From positions 31,413,047 through 31,477,046 of the forward strand of contig NC_090182.1 in NCBI RefSeq assembly GCF_024679245.1: 64,000 nucleotides of DNA, given 5' to 3'. The notes under the pieces are model-generated. The model worked only from the letters and a program-made list of their open reading frames with translations. It did no database searches and had not been told where the DNA came from. This document shows positions 39,272-52,378 of this stretch, in pieces; the stretch's first letter is position 1; every line of letters starts with the position of its first letter. The stretch comes from Pseudorasbora parva. Its lineage: Eukaryota > Chordata > Actinopteri > Cypriniformes > Gobionidae. The position numbers and the translations under genes are program-made.

Positions 39272-40568
39272 GCTCCCTCAGGAGGGGCACGAGAAGCGAC
39301 GCTCTGCTTCTGCACCTCACGGTGCGAGGAGCCCTCTGCTGGCCGAGACTGCCCACTCGAGGCAGCCTTGCTGGAGGAGCCCCAGCGGCGAGGGATGAAC
39401 TGGCTGAGTGCGGCAGCCTGCTTTTTCACCTCCTGAAACCTCTCGACGACGGTGCTCACAGCGCCGCCGAAAAGGCCAGAAGGTGAAATCGGGGAATCAA
39501 GAAGAAAGTGTCTGTCTCTCTCCCTGATCCCCGACAGGTTCAGCCAGAGATGCCTCTCCGCGCACACCAAACCCGCCATGGAGCGGCCGATATCACGGGC
39601 CGCCTGTTTGGTGACACGAAGAGACAAATCCGCTGCCTTCCTCAGCTCAGTCACATCCTCCGGAGAGGGACCCTCGCCCTCATCGAGCTCCTTCAGCAAG
39701 TCCGCTTGGTAGGCCTGCAGAACCGCAAGAGTGTGCAGGCACCCACCAGCGCGACCAGCCGCACTATATGCCCTCGCCACCAGCTTCGATGTCTCTCGGC
39801 ATGGTTTCGAGGGCAATTTCGAGGTCTTCAATGAAGCTGCTGTCTCGGGAGAGAGGTGGCCCGCGAGCGCCTCTTCTACCCTCGGCAGCGCAACATATCC
39901 CTTCTCAGACGCCCCCAGCAAATTAGTGAAGTCAAGCGCAGGGGGCGTAGTCAAACGTGCTGAGAAGGGTTTCTCCCACGCCCTGCACAGCTCACTGTGC
40001 GAGTCAAGACCTCCACGAGCTCCTCCATAGCCTGCGAGTGGGGTGGCGACTGCCCCACTGCGCCTGCTTCGGTGCTCATCGTCAACGACCCCTCGGAATC
40101 GGACAGCATGAGCACCTGATCCTCCACCTCGTGGGAAGAAGCCGCAGCGCGGGCTTCCACACGTGGCGGAAGATCCTCTGAATCGTCAGAGGAAGAGAGA
40201 GATGCCTCAACATTCCCTAATCCCGCTGACAGATCCAGCTGTGAGCCCCACGACCTGCGGCGCCGCTCTGCCTCGGCAACAGCGGGCCCAGAACCGCGAG
40301 GCTCGCGAGGCTGACCGGCCTCGTCAAAGACCGCCAGCCGCGAGCGCAGTACTCTCAGCGGCAGCTTATCACATTCGCCGCAAGCCGCTCCCTCGAGAGC
40401 GGCCCGGCATACTGCACGCCGAGACACTGCACACAGAGCTGGTGTGTGTCTGTGCCCGAAATAAAGCGCGGACAGGGAGGCACACACCGTCTGAACTGCT
40501 CGCTCGCCATTCTCTAATGATTTGAAAGCCCTACGGGACAAACAACACCAAATAGACAGACAGAACAC
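39175..40568 (-). pseudogene. DIRS gag-like protein, one frameshift
   Basis: The first part (40568-39951) is rich in Ala, Glu and Ser (SSSDDSEDLPP). The second part (39954-39175) carries AWEKPFSARL just before its in-frame Met, then LDFTNLLGASEKGYVALPRV and a basic Lys/Arg/Ser tail (KKRRSRGKSSKPK). Reading across the junction near 40007, homology continues after a one-base loss, so this was a single gag of about 460 residues. It is the putative structural protein; gag of DIRS elements is poorly conserved, so the assignment rests mainly on position. Confidence 0.72.
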
Positions 40569-40599
40569 AGAGCGCGACCGCTGAAAGCAGGAAGCTGCA

Positions 40600-40751
40600 T
40601 TTGCTTGTGCCGGCGTCCCTTTATACCTCCGGGTATGCCGTCACTCGTTACGTCATCACGCAACACCAATCAAGATTGGACTTTTTTGATATGAACTCAG
40701 CAGCGTCACGCCGAGGGCGTTCCCCGATGTGTCATCTACGATGACGCAGTG
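40600..40751. repeat. DIRS inverted terminal repeat, right (5') arm
   Basis: Inverted partner of 35639-35790. The extremity 40752-40774 (CGAGTTCCCTCGATAAAGGG then AAC) is not shared with the left end but is copied inverted in the internal complementary region. Confidence 0.93.
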
Positions 40752-40774
40752 CGAGTTCCCTCGATAAAGGGAAC

Positions 40775-42597
40775 TGGATGTGATAAGACTTGTTTTCCTG
40801 TTTGCTTCATGTGATGTTCAGCTTAAAGTCTATTGGACATTTTAAGACTTTTGTACAAAATTGGCATATTTATTTTCTTGCAATGTCAATATTTTTTCTC
40901 GCACTTCTATTTATTTTTTTATTTTTTACAAAAACTTGCACAAAGTTCTTTACCGATTTAAATATGTCTAACGTTGGCATGCATTCTATCGTAGTCTAAT
41001 TTCAGTAGCAATGCAACGGAAGTAGCAATATAATTTTTTTTCTGTATTGTGATAGTATTTGTTGTAGCACCGTGTAGGCAATCAGCACTCTGATTGACAT
41101 GACTAATGAAATCTTTACAATTATATACGGGGCAGAGTTTCCACTTAACTGGTTTGGGATCATGCAAGTGAAACGGATTATCGAAAAGAAAAATGTAGGG
41201 TGGAGTCTTGGTTCTATCCATTGGTAGTTGACTGAGTAGACGAAGATCATCTGAATGCGAGCTTGAAGCCGATTGTAAGAAAGGGGGGAGTTTAAGTGGA
41301 CAAATGATTGGAGAAGTCCAGCATATGATAGAGAGAGAAGTTAATATTGCCATTACGTTTGCTTAATTTTGCATATACTGACATTGCTAAGCATGTAGTT
41401 TAGTGACAAACTTTTTGCCTCAACCACTATTATATTAGTCTAAGCTCTAATAATTTGCATTTGAATTGCACTGCTTAAAATTATTTAAATGGTTTTAAAA
41501 GAAATAAGACTTCATATGACAAAGAGGCAAGATTTTTTCATTGGTGATAAGTTACTTTAATATAGCCAAAAAGGGCAAAAAATGTATATTTATTTATTTC
41601 CTTATTTGTCACTTCACAGCATGTCTCCTATTTATAACCTTTTAGGATGTTACACATTGGCCAGAAAGCTGAGATCGACGGATCATCTGTTTATGGCAGT
41701 CCCTCCTTCTAAGAAGTCAAAGGGTGACTGAGCTTTCACAATAGTAAATCTTCAACTGTGTTTGGTAGAATCCATTTATAGAGGGTTTTAGGTCTCAGTT
41801 GAAAATGTATATTTTTTAACTCATAGCTTTTAAAGGAAAGGGATGAGTAATTGTCTCTGTGTGTATAGGCATGATAAATGTTATTAGCTATTTGTGTGTA
41901 CTCGTGATAATTGTTATTTGTTATTTTATTGTGTTGTGCTTTTTATGTTTTTGTTATTTACTCTTTGTCTACTCTTCTTCTGAAAGAACTGTGAAGCACT
42001 CTAAGTAAAAGAAAGTTGTTTTTAATGTGCTATATAAATGAATAAAAGTTTAAATTTGAACCTTGAAATTTGAAATAATAATGTAATAGAAGAGAAAAGA
42101 CTGTATAGACACACAATGCACAGGTCCACATGGCAGTTCAATAATGCTGCAGTTTGCCATTTCCATTGGGACACACGGGATATTGATCTCGGACAAATAT
42201 ACAATTTGTCTCTGTCAATGAGAGGTATTGGCATGTGTTTGGGTCTTTAGCCTTAGAATAAAGAGAAAGCTTATAGCAAATGCACTGTAAACCCTGATGC
42301 TCAAAATAATGACTTGGTTTAAGTAGCGCTAACTCAAAATTAAACAAATTGGTAACAAATGGAACATGACCTGTGTTTGAAAACAGATATATGTTAAATG
42401 TTTTATATTGCATTCGGTAAGTGCTATGCTATGCTAATGCTATCATAGCATAGAGCAATATTTTATCGTTCTAAATGCATGATCTGAAGCGCATGGCACT
42501 GGTGCACTTGCTTGTGATAGGAAAAAAAACGGTTAGCACACCATAGGCGCTTGGTCAAGGGTTGTAGTCTCTTATTAATAAAGTCATGGGTGTGTTT
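40775..42597. other. Intergenic with a short LINE-like tail
   Basis: No gene recognised. At about 41985-42046 a GTGAAGCACTCTAAGTAAAA ... GTGCTATATAAATGAATAAA segment resembles L2-type LINE 3' ends. A small palindromic GCTATGCTATGCTAATGCTA to CATAGCATAG run lies at about 42423-42455. The rest is AT-rich without signal. Confidence 0.45.
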
Positions 42598-43170
42598 TTT
42601 AGACACGTAACAGGCAAATAAAATCACAGTCACAGGTATTTATTGCAAAAACTGACCAAAAACAAAAATTAAAATATTAACTCATGTTGCATTCCAAGTC
42701 ATCTGAAGAAAAGTTGATCTCAATGTTTTAGTCGTCGAAATGATGATCGCGCCCCTTTGTGAACAAAACACACGCACTCATTCATATTCCTCATTCAAAT
42801 GATACACACAATTCTTTAGCATGAGGCGATCGGTCATAAGACAGAGCAAATGGCATTTTGCAATCAAAGCTGATGTAATGACACAATTGGTCACAAGTCA
42901 TTCGATAGCCAATGTTGTCAAAACTGACCTGACGCTTCTTCCGGCGGCAATATTTGAAATGTACTATTAATCTTTGGCGGATGGACTCGACGTTCTGATC
43001 GCTTTTGGGGATTTTCTTCACACAAATCAATCGTTTGGCCTCGGAACACTTGGGATATTTGTACTTTCTGAATAAAATGTGCCTGCATTCATATCTGCCT
43101 GTTATATCCTGTTTTTATAATACACAAATGGGTAGGTTTAGGATTTTGAGTTACTCATTCAAAATGTGTC
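42598..43170. repeat. Copy of the interior of the 28992-30377 element
   Basis: Blocks shared with about 29250-29830: ACACGTAAC...AGGCAAATAAA, TATTTATTGCAAAAACTGAC, CTTCTTCCGGCGGCAATATT and the AATGGGTAGGTTTAGG end. Termini of the parent element are missing. The short frames inside (up to 79 codons) are also present as broken frames in the other copy, so no gene is claimed. Confidence 0.75.
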
Positions 43171-43281
43171 TGAATAAAAAGAAAATAAATGTAAATAAAT
43201 TGATGCTGACTGAATCAAATTGACGAATAAGGTGTTGGAACAGGGAATCTGCATGTGGACCATGGATGCTGCTTGTCATTG

Positions 43282-43553
43282 GCCCTGTCTCAAATGGCAC
43301 ACCTGTCTCAAATGGCGTCCGTTAAGTCCACGAGACCACAGGGTGTCCCATTTGTCATTTTAGGTCTCAGAAGGGTGCTCATGAGCGCCCCCCTTTGCGG
43401 CCGGTATGTGCCCTCGATGTGCACTTCTGCCGAGTCTGCACTGGTGCGGGTTATTCAGCGGACTTCTTCCCAGTAGTCAAAGTGGCATTACGATGTGAAA
43501 GTGCAAACTCAGAGGAAGACTGTGAGGGTTTAGGGTGCCATTTGGGACAGGGC
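43282..43553. mobile_element. MITE with 5-bp CATTG duplication
   Basis: The ends GCCCTGTCTCAAATGGCACA and (inverted) GCCCTGTCCCAAATGGCACC form a terminal inverted repeat of about 22 bp. CATTG flanks it directly at 43277-43281 and 43554-43558. GC-rich 272-bp interior, non-coding. The size of the duplication does not by itself fix the superfamily. Confidence 0.8.
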
Positions 43554-43558
43554 CATTG

Positions 43559-46342
43559 ACTTACATAGGCATCACTTCCGTGGACCCATCACGGGATTTT
43601 CGCAGATTCCGTGAAACTACCACGGGTTTTGTTAAGGGTCCTAATTTGTGTTGATTTAAATGTTAAGGGTCCGTGTTCATTTCACGAAAATCTGTGAGAA
43701 CGTTTGCATTACTAATGTACCCTTTTAATAACAAAAAATACTGCGGTATTAACTTTAGACAGGGTTTTTGTTGGTCAATGGCGCAGTCGTTTTCAGTTCC
43801 TCAAAATAGCAATGTACCAACAATGCACCTGAACACACCTTGTTTTCAGACCAGCACACCCATAGGTGAACAGATGTCTGCGAGTGCATTTGCTATTTTA
43901 ACAACATCGCTGTATGTGAAATTTATGTGTTGGACTGAAACTAGCAACAAAGACATTTATAGGGTTCATTGTTTTACCAGTTAGCAAGGCAGCATTTATT
44001 GAATTAACTAATTGGGTTAAAGCTAGCCAAGTTTCCACTGCTAAAAATATTTAAGTTAATCATTTAAATGAATTAGCTTACTCAAATATTTCAAGTTAAG
44101 AGCAATTCAAATGTATGAGAACAAAATAAAAAATCTGCAATCTCTGCTTACTTTACATTTTTACTACTTTACTTACTTTACTTAACTTTACATTTCTTAG
44201 CTTAAAATTTTTTTTTACTGATTATCTAATTTTTTTTAGTTTTGCCAACTTATTCAGGCTTACAGTGTGAAGTGTGGAATATATAAATCTATCTCTGTTG
44301 TTTTATGAGGATGTATTTTTCTCTCACTGTTATATTTTATGATGATTATATCAAATGCATTATTTTTATTTTTTTGCACACATTAAGACCTTAAGATATA
44401 GCCTCCCCAGTTACATTATGTTACTTTGTTCAGCCCTGTATTTTTGATTTGAATTCATATAAGTTAATAAATATAATGTTTTTCCAGCCCTAGCAGTATT
44501 TACAGTGCATACTAAAGAGGGTTCTCAATCCTCCTGTCAGAGGAATAATGCAAAGTGGGCACGGTACCTGGGGTGTGACGTTCGTGCAACGCCTCAGCTG
44601 CCCCACTTACACCTCCAGATTGGGAGAGCAGTGGGAGCAATGATCAATAAAGCTGCTGATCAATCGTGCCCTCTCCTTTTTCTTATTCAAGGCTGAGGAT
44701 CCCACTCCACTCTTGACGTAGCACTTCTTTTGCGAACTGGACTTCCTGTTCTCATTATTGTAAAGCCAGAGGATACTGCTGATCACTCCTCTGGAAGCTC
44801 AGAGTGGGGCTAGCATCCATCATTCGTCCTGAGGACCTGACACTGAGGCTTTTGATGGGTTCTTGCCAGTACTCTGTCAGGAGAATGATTAACATACTGC
44901 CGAATACCCTTTCCAACCTGACTAGACCTGTCACCTCTCATTCACAGGGTAATGGTCAGGAGTCATCAGTTCTACTGCCTGTCTATGACAGACTGACAAG
45001 ATGAAGGTTTGCAGCGAAGCACAACCGTCTTCATGTGTGACTGAAATTATAACAAATTATAGTTGATCACCTTTTCTGTTGAAAGTGTTTCTCAATTCAA
45101 AGACTGTAATACACCCTAAACCAGCTTGTAAACCAGACGCTGTAAAAAGCGGACAAATTATGCTTTCATGATCTGAAAACAAAGATTTTATTGGTGTAGC
45201 TCAATGTGAGGTAATTTAGACATAAATAATATATCTAATCATTAAATGTAGATATTTCACGGCTACGATTTAAGAAAATATCTTTAACAAACACTCTCCT
45301 AAGAAAAAGCAGCTGTTATTAAATCAATTATAGCTTAAATAACATACATTTTTAAAACAACAACGTTGGAGCTGATGATGATGTGCACATTATGTTGACT
45401 CCAATAAAACAGTGCATTTTAATTTAATAGGAAAAATAAATCTGGCCAGTCTATTTGCTCATTAAATTATTTTCTTATTTCCCTAAGGGCTGAATAGTTA
45501 TCTACTTCTAATCTACAGTAATATATTCCACACTTTTATCAATTTTATAAATGTAATTTAATTTTTAATTTCCTTTGGACTGCTTAAATTATTTTTTAAT
45601 TATGAAGCCAGTGTTTGTTTTCCAATTACATTCGAGTAATTTATCATTTTGTCTAATTTTTTTTATGTACCTCATTATCATTAAATTTTTTCATCTAGTA
45701 TTTTTAAGTTGTAATACTCTTTATTGTGAAAGGCCAGAAGACAGCATAGTCAATATGTGAACATGAAAGAAATATAGCATATGGAGAAAAGGATAGTGTC
45801 ACATTTATGATTCCCTTTCACTCCCAGTAACAATTGTGGACAAGTCGGGTGTTTCGTGTGAACTTCTGAACCTATTATTTTGACCACTGTGTAAACACAA
45901 ACTGAAAACAGTTCTGATACCATGGAAACACCTAATATTGGTTATGTAATGTCTAAAAAAAATGCCTTTGCTTTTGAATTAGGTTCAAAGACTCAATAAG
46001 ATGTTTAATACTAGAATACCAAACAAGCTATGTTTTGTTTTGTTTTTGTAATACACATATTAATACTATATTAAATTTAAAATATAGTTTTAAGACAATA
46101 CAAAAGAACCTATTATAGGACAAAGTATATATTGTCAAAGTAAGACAATATAAACACATATGACATTACAAAGCAACACAAGGGCCACACACACTTAACC
46201 AAATACAATACAGCAAAATGTAGAAACAGTCATCATATTATATAAAATTAATTATATTTCACATTATGTATTATATTGTTAAATTTCCATCAAACATGTT
46301 TATTTTTTGTAATAAGTGATCATTTATTTTGATGAGACAGTA
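43559..46342. other. Intergenic, no recognised gene
   Basis: A stretch around 43560-43980 has the look of an old repeat, but no termini were found. 44490-45010 is GC-richer and repeat-free. The remainder is AT-rich. Frames up to 103 codons lack any protein family signature. Confidence 0.4.
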
Positions 46343-46373
46343 ACACCTTAGTTTAGGGTCCAATGGGGTTAAT
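46343..46373 (+). repeat. Terminal fragment of the 181-449 MITE family
   Basis: Matches the left end of the 181-449 repeat (ACACCTTAGTTTAGGGTCCA). Only one end remains. Confidence 0.6.
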
Positions 46374-46545
46374 AAAGGCCTTCTGAAGTGAAACTTATTC
46401 AACTTATTAAACTTTAAACTTATTAAACTATTTCAAACCTTTTCATACTTTCTGATCAACTCTCTTCCAAGCCAACTTAAAGTTTGTCATCAAACTTTTT
46501 TGTCTAGTTATAATATATAATTATAAACTATAATTATAAATTGCA

Positions 46546-46690
46546 CAGATCAGGCAACATTATTACCACCTTCCTAATATTGTGTTGCCAAAACAGCCCT
46601 GGCCCGTCGAGGAATGGACTCCACTAGACCCCTGAAGATGATTGTGCTGTGGTATCTGGCACCAAGATGTCAGCAGCAGATCCTTTTATC
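46546..46690 (-). repeat. Tc1-like transposon terminal fragment
   Basis: Starts CAGATCAGGCAACATTATTA and continues with the CCAAAACAGCCCTGGCCCGT block, the sort of subterminal/3' coding sequence found in a very common fish Tc1-like family. The transposase would read on the minus strand. It appears to be the other end of the family fragment seen at 23150-23490. The assignment comes from memory of the family. Confidence 0.55.
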
Positions 46691-49600
46691 ACATGTACAT
46701 CGGTGTATAATCACTAGCTTCCAGAAATGGCCGTACACAAATTGAGTTCCAGTGGAGGAGTTACCTCTGACCTGATGCATGACGAATGTGGAAGTGCAAA
46801 AGAGCAAAACAAAACACCAGTCACGAATTAGAAGTCTAAACGGGTATTTCTAAAGTGATATGTCGGAGGATCTTCAGTTTGGTGCCCAGCTTTATTTTTT
46901 TGAATAACAAGAGGTGTCTTCTCTCACCTAAGCTTACGCTACTTCCTTCATCATATGCCGGATCAGAGGTCTCTCTTCCGCCGGAACTAGACTTACATAC
47001 GCCCTTTACCGGAAGAAAGTGATTTATAAAGTTATAAATAATGGATATCTTTCTTACAGACATGCATTGCTTCGCTTCACAGACCTTTATTAACACCCTA
47101 GAGCCGTGTGGATTTCTTTTATAATGGATGGATGTACTTTTTTGGGTATCAAAACCTATAAGGTACAATTCACTCCCATTATAAAGATTGGCAGAGCCAG
47201 GATATTTTTATAATATAAGTCTGATTGTGTTTGGCTGAAAGAAGAATGTCATATACACTGACTTAAATTATAGGAGCATTTTTAGGTGAATTTTCTCTTT
47301 AAGGACTGGTTTGACAGTGAGATTAAATGTAATCTGTCTTAATTTTCTGGTTCAAATTAGACCTTTTCGTGTAACTGACTTAGGGCCATTGTCTAAAATG
47401 TAGTCATCAGAAAGAAAATTATAACTACATTTTAAGACTAGTATATGCCATTTGTATTTCTTGTGCATCGTATATTTATTTCTTATGTATATGCTGTGGT
47501 TATTTTACCATTATTGTAATACCTTTTAGTAAAAAAGGTAAAACACTTTGAATTACCGTTGTGAATGAAATTTGCTATTTAAATAAACTTGCTAATCCAG
47601 AATTGGTCAAAAAGCCATGGCAATGCAATTGAGCCTCAGACTGTCCATAGGAAATGTTTTTGAAGCAACAACTTGAAGAGTGTTTAAAGATTTCCCTTTG
47701 TTTTATCATGTTTGTGAATGTTTACAGATTTCGCCCATATACTTGGCTAAACATGAAGTCCATATTTTCCTTCACAATATGTATATTTCAATTGATTTTA
47801 ACAGATGATTCTTCCGCTAACTGTGGTGCACAGTATGCTTTCAAATAAACAGATAACCAGCATTTTTTACGCAATGATGCCTTAAAATAAAAACTGGATG
47901 TTTCTTAGCAGTGCAGGCCGATCTTTGGCGATCCCGGTTTCCCCTGTGAAACCTGACCTGTGTGCATTGGTCCAGAATGCTTGGTTTTATTATGGAAGGC
48001 TTCAGCGGTGCCACCTTCTAACCATTCTATTGTGTGTTTAGAGAGGGAAAGGATTATGTGGTCATGTTTAAAAAGCTGAGGAAATAACTCCCCTTTGCAA
48101 AATGCTTAAATGGTGGCCAAAGAATGGGATCCTGCTTTTTTCTGCATTAGGGAACTTTGGGCTTCACCCTTCAGGTTGCTCTAGTCACCTGGTGTCTTTG
48201 CCACCCAGCAGGACACGCTTTCATCTTTTGTTGTTGAGCAGGGATTGGGCGGCGTTTTGCCATGCAGCTGGTTGAGACCACCGGTTCCCAAACCTCCCTT
48301 CTACCCCATGCAGCCAATCCAACCTCCAATATTCAGCCACCAAACATCACAGGAAAAAAAAACGTATGCTGCATTTAACAAACCTTGGGAAAATCAATGG
48401 TAATTGTAAAACACAAAGACTAAGTTCAGCCTCATGCAGTATCCAGTTTACTATATATTATATGTATGCATATATACTGTATATGAAAGCAAAGAAACTT
48501 ATATTTTTGGATTACACATTAATGAAGCATTCAAGACCATGCTTAATATTCCTCAAAAACAGAAGACTGGAGTAATGGCTGCTGAAAATTCAGCTTTGCG
48601 TCACAGTAATAAATTGCATTTTAAAATATATTACATTAGAAAACAGTCATTTTAAATTGCACAAATATTTCACAATATTTACTGCATTTTGTGATCAAAT
48701 TAACGCAGCCTTAAGAGACTATTTCAAAAACATTACAAAATCTTTCCGACCCCAAACTTTTTAACGGTAGTGAAAAACGCCCAAAGTTAAAGATAATTGT
48801 GTCTTAAGACTCACGTGGCATTCACACCACGATATCTAACGGCAACAAGCTACGGATGCAGAATGTGGGACTCTTTATTGGATAAGTGGAGTTCCTTTGT
48901 GCTTTTGAACTGAAGATAGCCCGTTGGGATCTTAATCACTGGCTTTCGGAGGTAACCAGTGTTCAGAGGCAAAGGATAAAGAAGCCGCAGCCATTCAAGG
49001 AGCTGTTGATCTAGACCTCATTGTTCTCGCCACTATGGCTTGGGTAAGCAAGGTAAATAAATGGCAAACAAAAGGCGGTGCTTCACAGCAAAGCAGGCTC
49101 TGTGGGGGGTTCATGTCCTTAGACTGCATGAGCCGAGGCCTGCAGCCTTCATTATGAGTGCCACTCGCACCTTCGAGGACTGTATGTCCCCACTGTCCCT
49201 CGCCAGACATAGGTCTGTCACAGCGCCTTTCGACGAGGAAAATGGCACAATTAGCACTGTATTCCCCTGACAACAACACCTGTAGGAATACATTCTTAAA
49301 AACTGCTCATGATGATCCTTAGACCTTTTAGTAATACGATGTTTTTATCTGATCCATATAATTGCCCCAAAAAGTAACTGGACACTTTTCGTCACAGTTA
49401 AAAGGTCTGAATGTAATTGCACTAAACACAAAAATATAAAAAGTACTATTGTCGACACTATTGTCGAAACGATCTCCATTCACATGGATCCACAAAAATG
49501 ACTAAAATCTCTGTATTTCATGCCAGGCCAGTAGTTGCCAATGTCACTTTGTAAAGAAACACCACAAACCTATAGGCTGAACAGATAATACGCATAAGTG

Positions 49601-50934
49601 ATTCTGTAATTGGAGATTTTGCATTTCCACAAGTTAAGGGAAAAAACTGTCCACTAACAGAAATTCTGTAGTAAACAAGTATTCTTATTGAAAACATATT
49701 CAGTTTTATAATTCATCGCTTGCCAAACACGTTAGTTCCTTTTTAGTTTTAACAAAAAAGTAATTTCTTTATAGTAATGTTTGTCAACTATGTTAGACAA
49801 ATTAGGCAATGTGTCAAAATAGCATTGGAAACAGAATTTGACGGTAACAGAATTGACATTAGCCAAAACATTAGCCACTTGCTAGCATAAATGCTAATCT
49901 CACATGGCACTAATGAAATCATGATTAAAAGATTTTTAAACAACCCACTGTGATCAGTAATAAATTCTGTTTCCGTTTTACAAAATAATGCTTAAGAACT
50001 TTTTAGATTTAAATATTTTCTAAGAGAGAGCACACACACCTTTCAGTGCTTCAGATCTTATCATTGAGGGAAAGTTACATAATTTCCTGTATCTCAGTTG
50101 TGAGAGATAATTCCACCAATTTTAAAGTAAAGTATGGTACAGTAACATAATGGATTCATTTATTGCATTTTTTACCAAAAGAAAAGCAAAATAAAATTAT
50201 TTTGAAAAACCGATTGACTAATTCGGACAACAAGAAATCATGATTTTAAGCTATAAGACACTTTTTACAGAATGTTGTTACATCCTGTTACATCTTGTGA
50301 TCCATGACAATGAGTAACAAATTATTAAAATATATATTTTTTTAAAATAACCATTTGTAAAAGAGCAGGGGGAAAAAGTACCTAAAAGTTAAAGTAGTAA
50401 AAGTTGTTTATTATAAATTATCTGCAATTATAGAATCACCCATATGCGCATAATGTCACTGTTTTCACAAATTTGTGTTTTTGTAGTTTACACGGAGACA
50501 ATAATGGTATCATTCTCAAAAACTTGCACTTTAAAACCGATTTTTAAAAGTTTGTGTTTTCAGGCCTGCAAAACGCTGTTGTCTTGTAAATAAATGGTCA
50601 AAATGCAATAGTTCCCATAGTTGTTGAAAATTGTGTCATGGAAACGGCCTCTGCATCTGCAAAACAGTGACTCAGTGGTTTACATTTAATCAACTGGTCT
50701 TGAACTATGTTTTATGAAGCAGTGTTATGTTAGTATGATTTATGCAATTAGAGTTTTGAAAAAGCTTTTTATATATTTTATAATTTGTTTGTTGTTTTAT
50801 TTTAGGTTATCTTCTGTAATTTTGTTGTGATTATTTTTTAATTATGTGCACCCTAATGAAAAAAAATGTATACCAAATGTAAACCAATACAAAATCTATA
50901 CATTAAAATACATTTATTTCAGACTCAAGTGTTG
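46691..50934. other. Intergenic with scattered repeat tails
   Basis: A LINE-like tail lies at about 47515-47590 (AAACACTTTGAATTACCGTT ... TTTAAATAAA). A 'gatttctgaagg' family fragment lies at about 48550-48785 (AGACTGGAGTAATGGCTGCT ... CCGACCCCAAACTTTT). The stretches 47900-48310 and 48790-49280 are GC-richer and repeat-free with no coding signature. 49300-50900 is AT-rich with nothing recognised. Confidence 0.45.
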
Positions 50935-51120
50935 CGTGCGTTGATAGGAAAGAACAGGAGGATCCAATAGCGAATACATAAGATAGATCAGAACACCAAT
51001 GTCTCAGAACGCAGTGAAGCAGCACAGTCCATAAAGGGAGGATGGCAGGGCGCTGGATGTTTCTCTATGAAGCAAGGAGGCAAAAGGGCAGACAGGGTTG
51101 GCTAGAACTGGAACCAGAGC
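50935..51120 (-). repeat. Old Gypsy 3' LTR, truncated
   Basis: TAGGAAAGAACAGGAGGATC through GGATGGCAGGGCGCTGGATG aligns with 56930-57120 of the other LTR, with scattered substitutions and an indel near 50973. Homology stops near 51120 and joins integrase sequence directly, so a deletion removed the LTR/internal boundary and the polypurine tract. Confidence 0.8.
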
Positions 51121-52000
51121 AAACCTGGGTGTTGCTGGGACTGGCGGATTAATGTGGGAGTGAAAACCTAGTTTTAATTTGGAGACATAAAAGGCGGGGT
51201 GAATCCTCCCGTATACTGAAGGTAGTTTGAGGCGGACTGTCACCAGACTAATGATTTTGGGGACAGGAAATGGGCCAATGAATTTAGGAGCCAGTTTGTT
51301 ACTTACGGAACGCAGGGTAATGTTCTTGGATGAAAGCCACACTTTCTGACCCACAACATAGACGGGAGGCTTAGAACGGTGGCAATTGGCTTGGGCCTTG
51401 GTCCGTCTACCCACATGGAGCAGATTCTCACAGGCTCTATTCCATGTGTGACGACACCTCTGGATGAAGGTGGGGGAGGAGGGGACCGCAACTTCGGATT
51501 CCAGACTAGGAAAGATAGGTGGCTGGTAACCTAAACTACACTTAAACGGAGAGCAGCCCGTGGCCGACACTGAATACGAGTTGTGAGCGTACTCAACCCA
51601 AGAAATCAGTTGGCTCTAAGAGGAAAGGTTCTTGGCAGCAAAATGTTGCAACAGTCTCTCAAGATCCTGATTGGCTCACTCGGTTTGACCATTGCTCTGG
51701 GGATGGAAACCCGAAACAGACTAACTGGGATAAAATTAACCATTTTCGAGAACCGGTCTACATCGGTCAAAACGACCGAACAAGCCAATACGAATTCCCA
51801 GATGTTCCGAGCTATACCAGGCCACCAGAACCGTTGCTTGACCAAAAACTTGGTTTTATTGACTCCTGGATGAAAAGCTACATTGGAACCATCACCCCAT
51901 CAAATCACATTGGACCGACCTCCCTCAGGCACAAATAAACGATTCTGTGGGCCACCGGGAGGGGCGTTGCCCCATCTAAGGCTGAGTTGACCTTCGATTC
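51121..52000 (-). pseudogene. Gypsy integrase remnant
   Basis: Minus-strand pieces: the zinc-binding N-terminal region with KQRFWWPGIARN (about 51830), then an abrupt jump to VVLTDVDRFSKMVNFIP at the start of the DDE core (a deletion removes the intervening part). Next is FKCSLGYQPPIFPS near 51545 and the C-terminal GPY/F module (GQKVWLSSKNI, KLAPKFIGPFPV, HPAFYVSKLK). Integrase would insert the cDNA into the genome. With much of the catalytic core gone and the tail reading into LTR sequence, this copy is dead. Confidence 0.85.
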
Positions 52001-52005
52001 TACCT

Positions 52006-52378
52006 TGTCACGTCACAGACAAGGGAAAATGGTGCGAGGACTCAAGTGCAGAAAATGATTAAATATTTATTTATAACAAATAAAACATAAACTCAAAACA
52101 AAACCCACGAGGGGGAAAAACACATAATAGAATAATAAAATATAAACTTAAACAAACCAACAGAATCACGGGGAGGACGGAAGACGCAGACATTACACAA
52201 GGATCCAACACAGACTGACAAACACAAGGAGCTTATAAAGGGAAGAAATCAAGAGGGAACAGGTGGGAGAAATCAACACTAATCAGATAACAAGGGGGAG
52301 GGATCAGACAATGACAGGAGCACATGCAAGACATGACAAAACCCACATGTGCACACAAGACAGGACAGGCATGTGACA
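52006..52378 (-). repeat. 3' LTR of the young element
   Basis: Starts TGTCACGTCACAGACAAGGG and ends GGACAGGCATGTGACA in plus-strand reading. I found no difference from the LTR at 54596-54968. Confidence 0.93.

Larger units (their letters stand above)
35590..40774 (-). mobile_element. DIRS-type retrotransposon, structurally complete
   Basis: A 5.2-kb element read on the minus strand in the order gag-like, reverse transcriptase/RNase H (with an extra C-terminal domain), tyrosine recombinase. It has the DIRS signature instead of LTRs: inverted terminal repeats (arms 35639-35790 and 40600-40751) and an internal complementary region (35842-35953) that pairs with both extreme ends. The trinucleotide AAC occurs at both edges (35590-35592 and 40772-40774), as expected if ends join into a circle for replication. 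Known biology: DIRS elements integrate via a tyrosine recombinase and make no target duplication, and none is seen. Gag and RT are frameshifted; YR is open. Confidence 0.93.

Noticed and set aside
42423..42455. Palindromic GCTATGCTA... run as a regulatory site
   Set aside because: Short, low-complexity and isolated; no context to support a function.
51004..51570. Intact Gypsy integrase C-terminus gene of 188 codons
   Set aside because: The last third is LTR sequence read through a deletion junction and the upstream core is deleted; it is a remnant.
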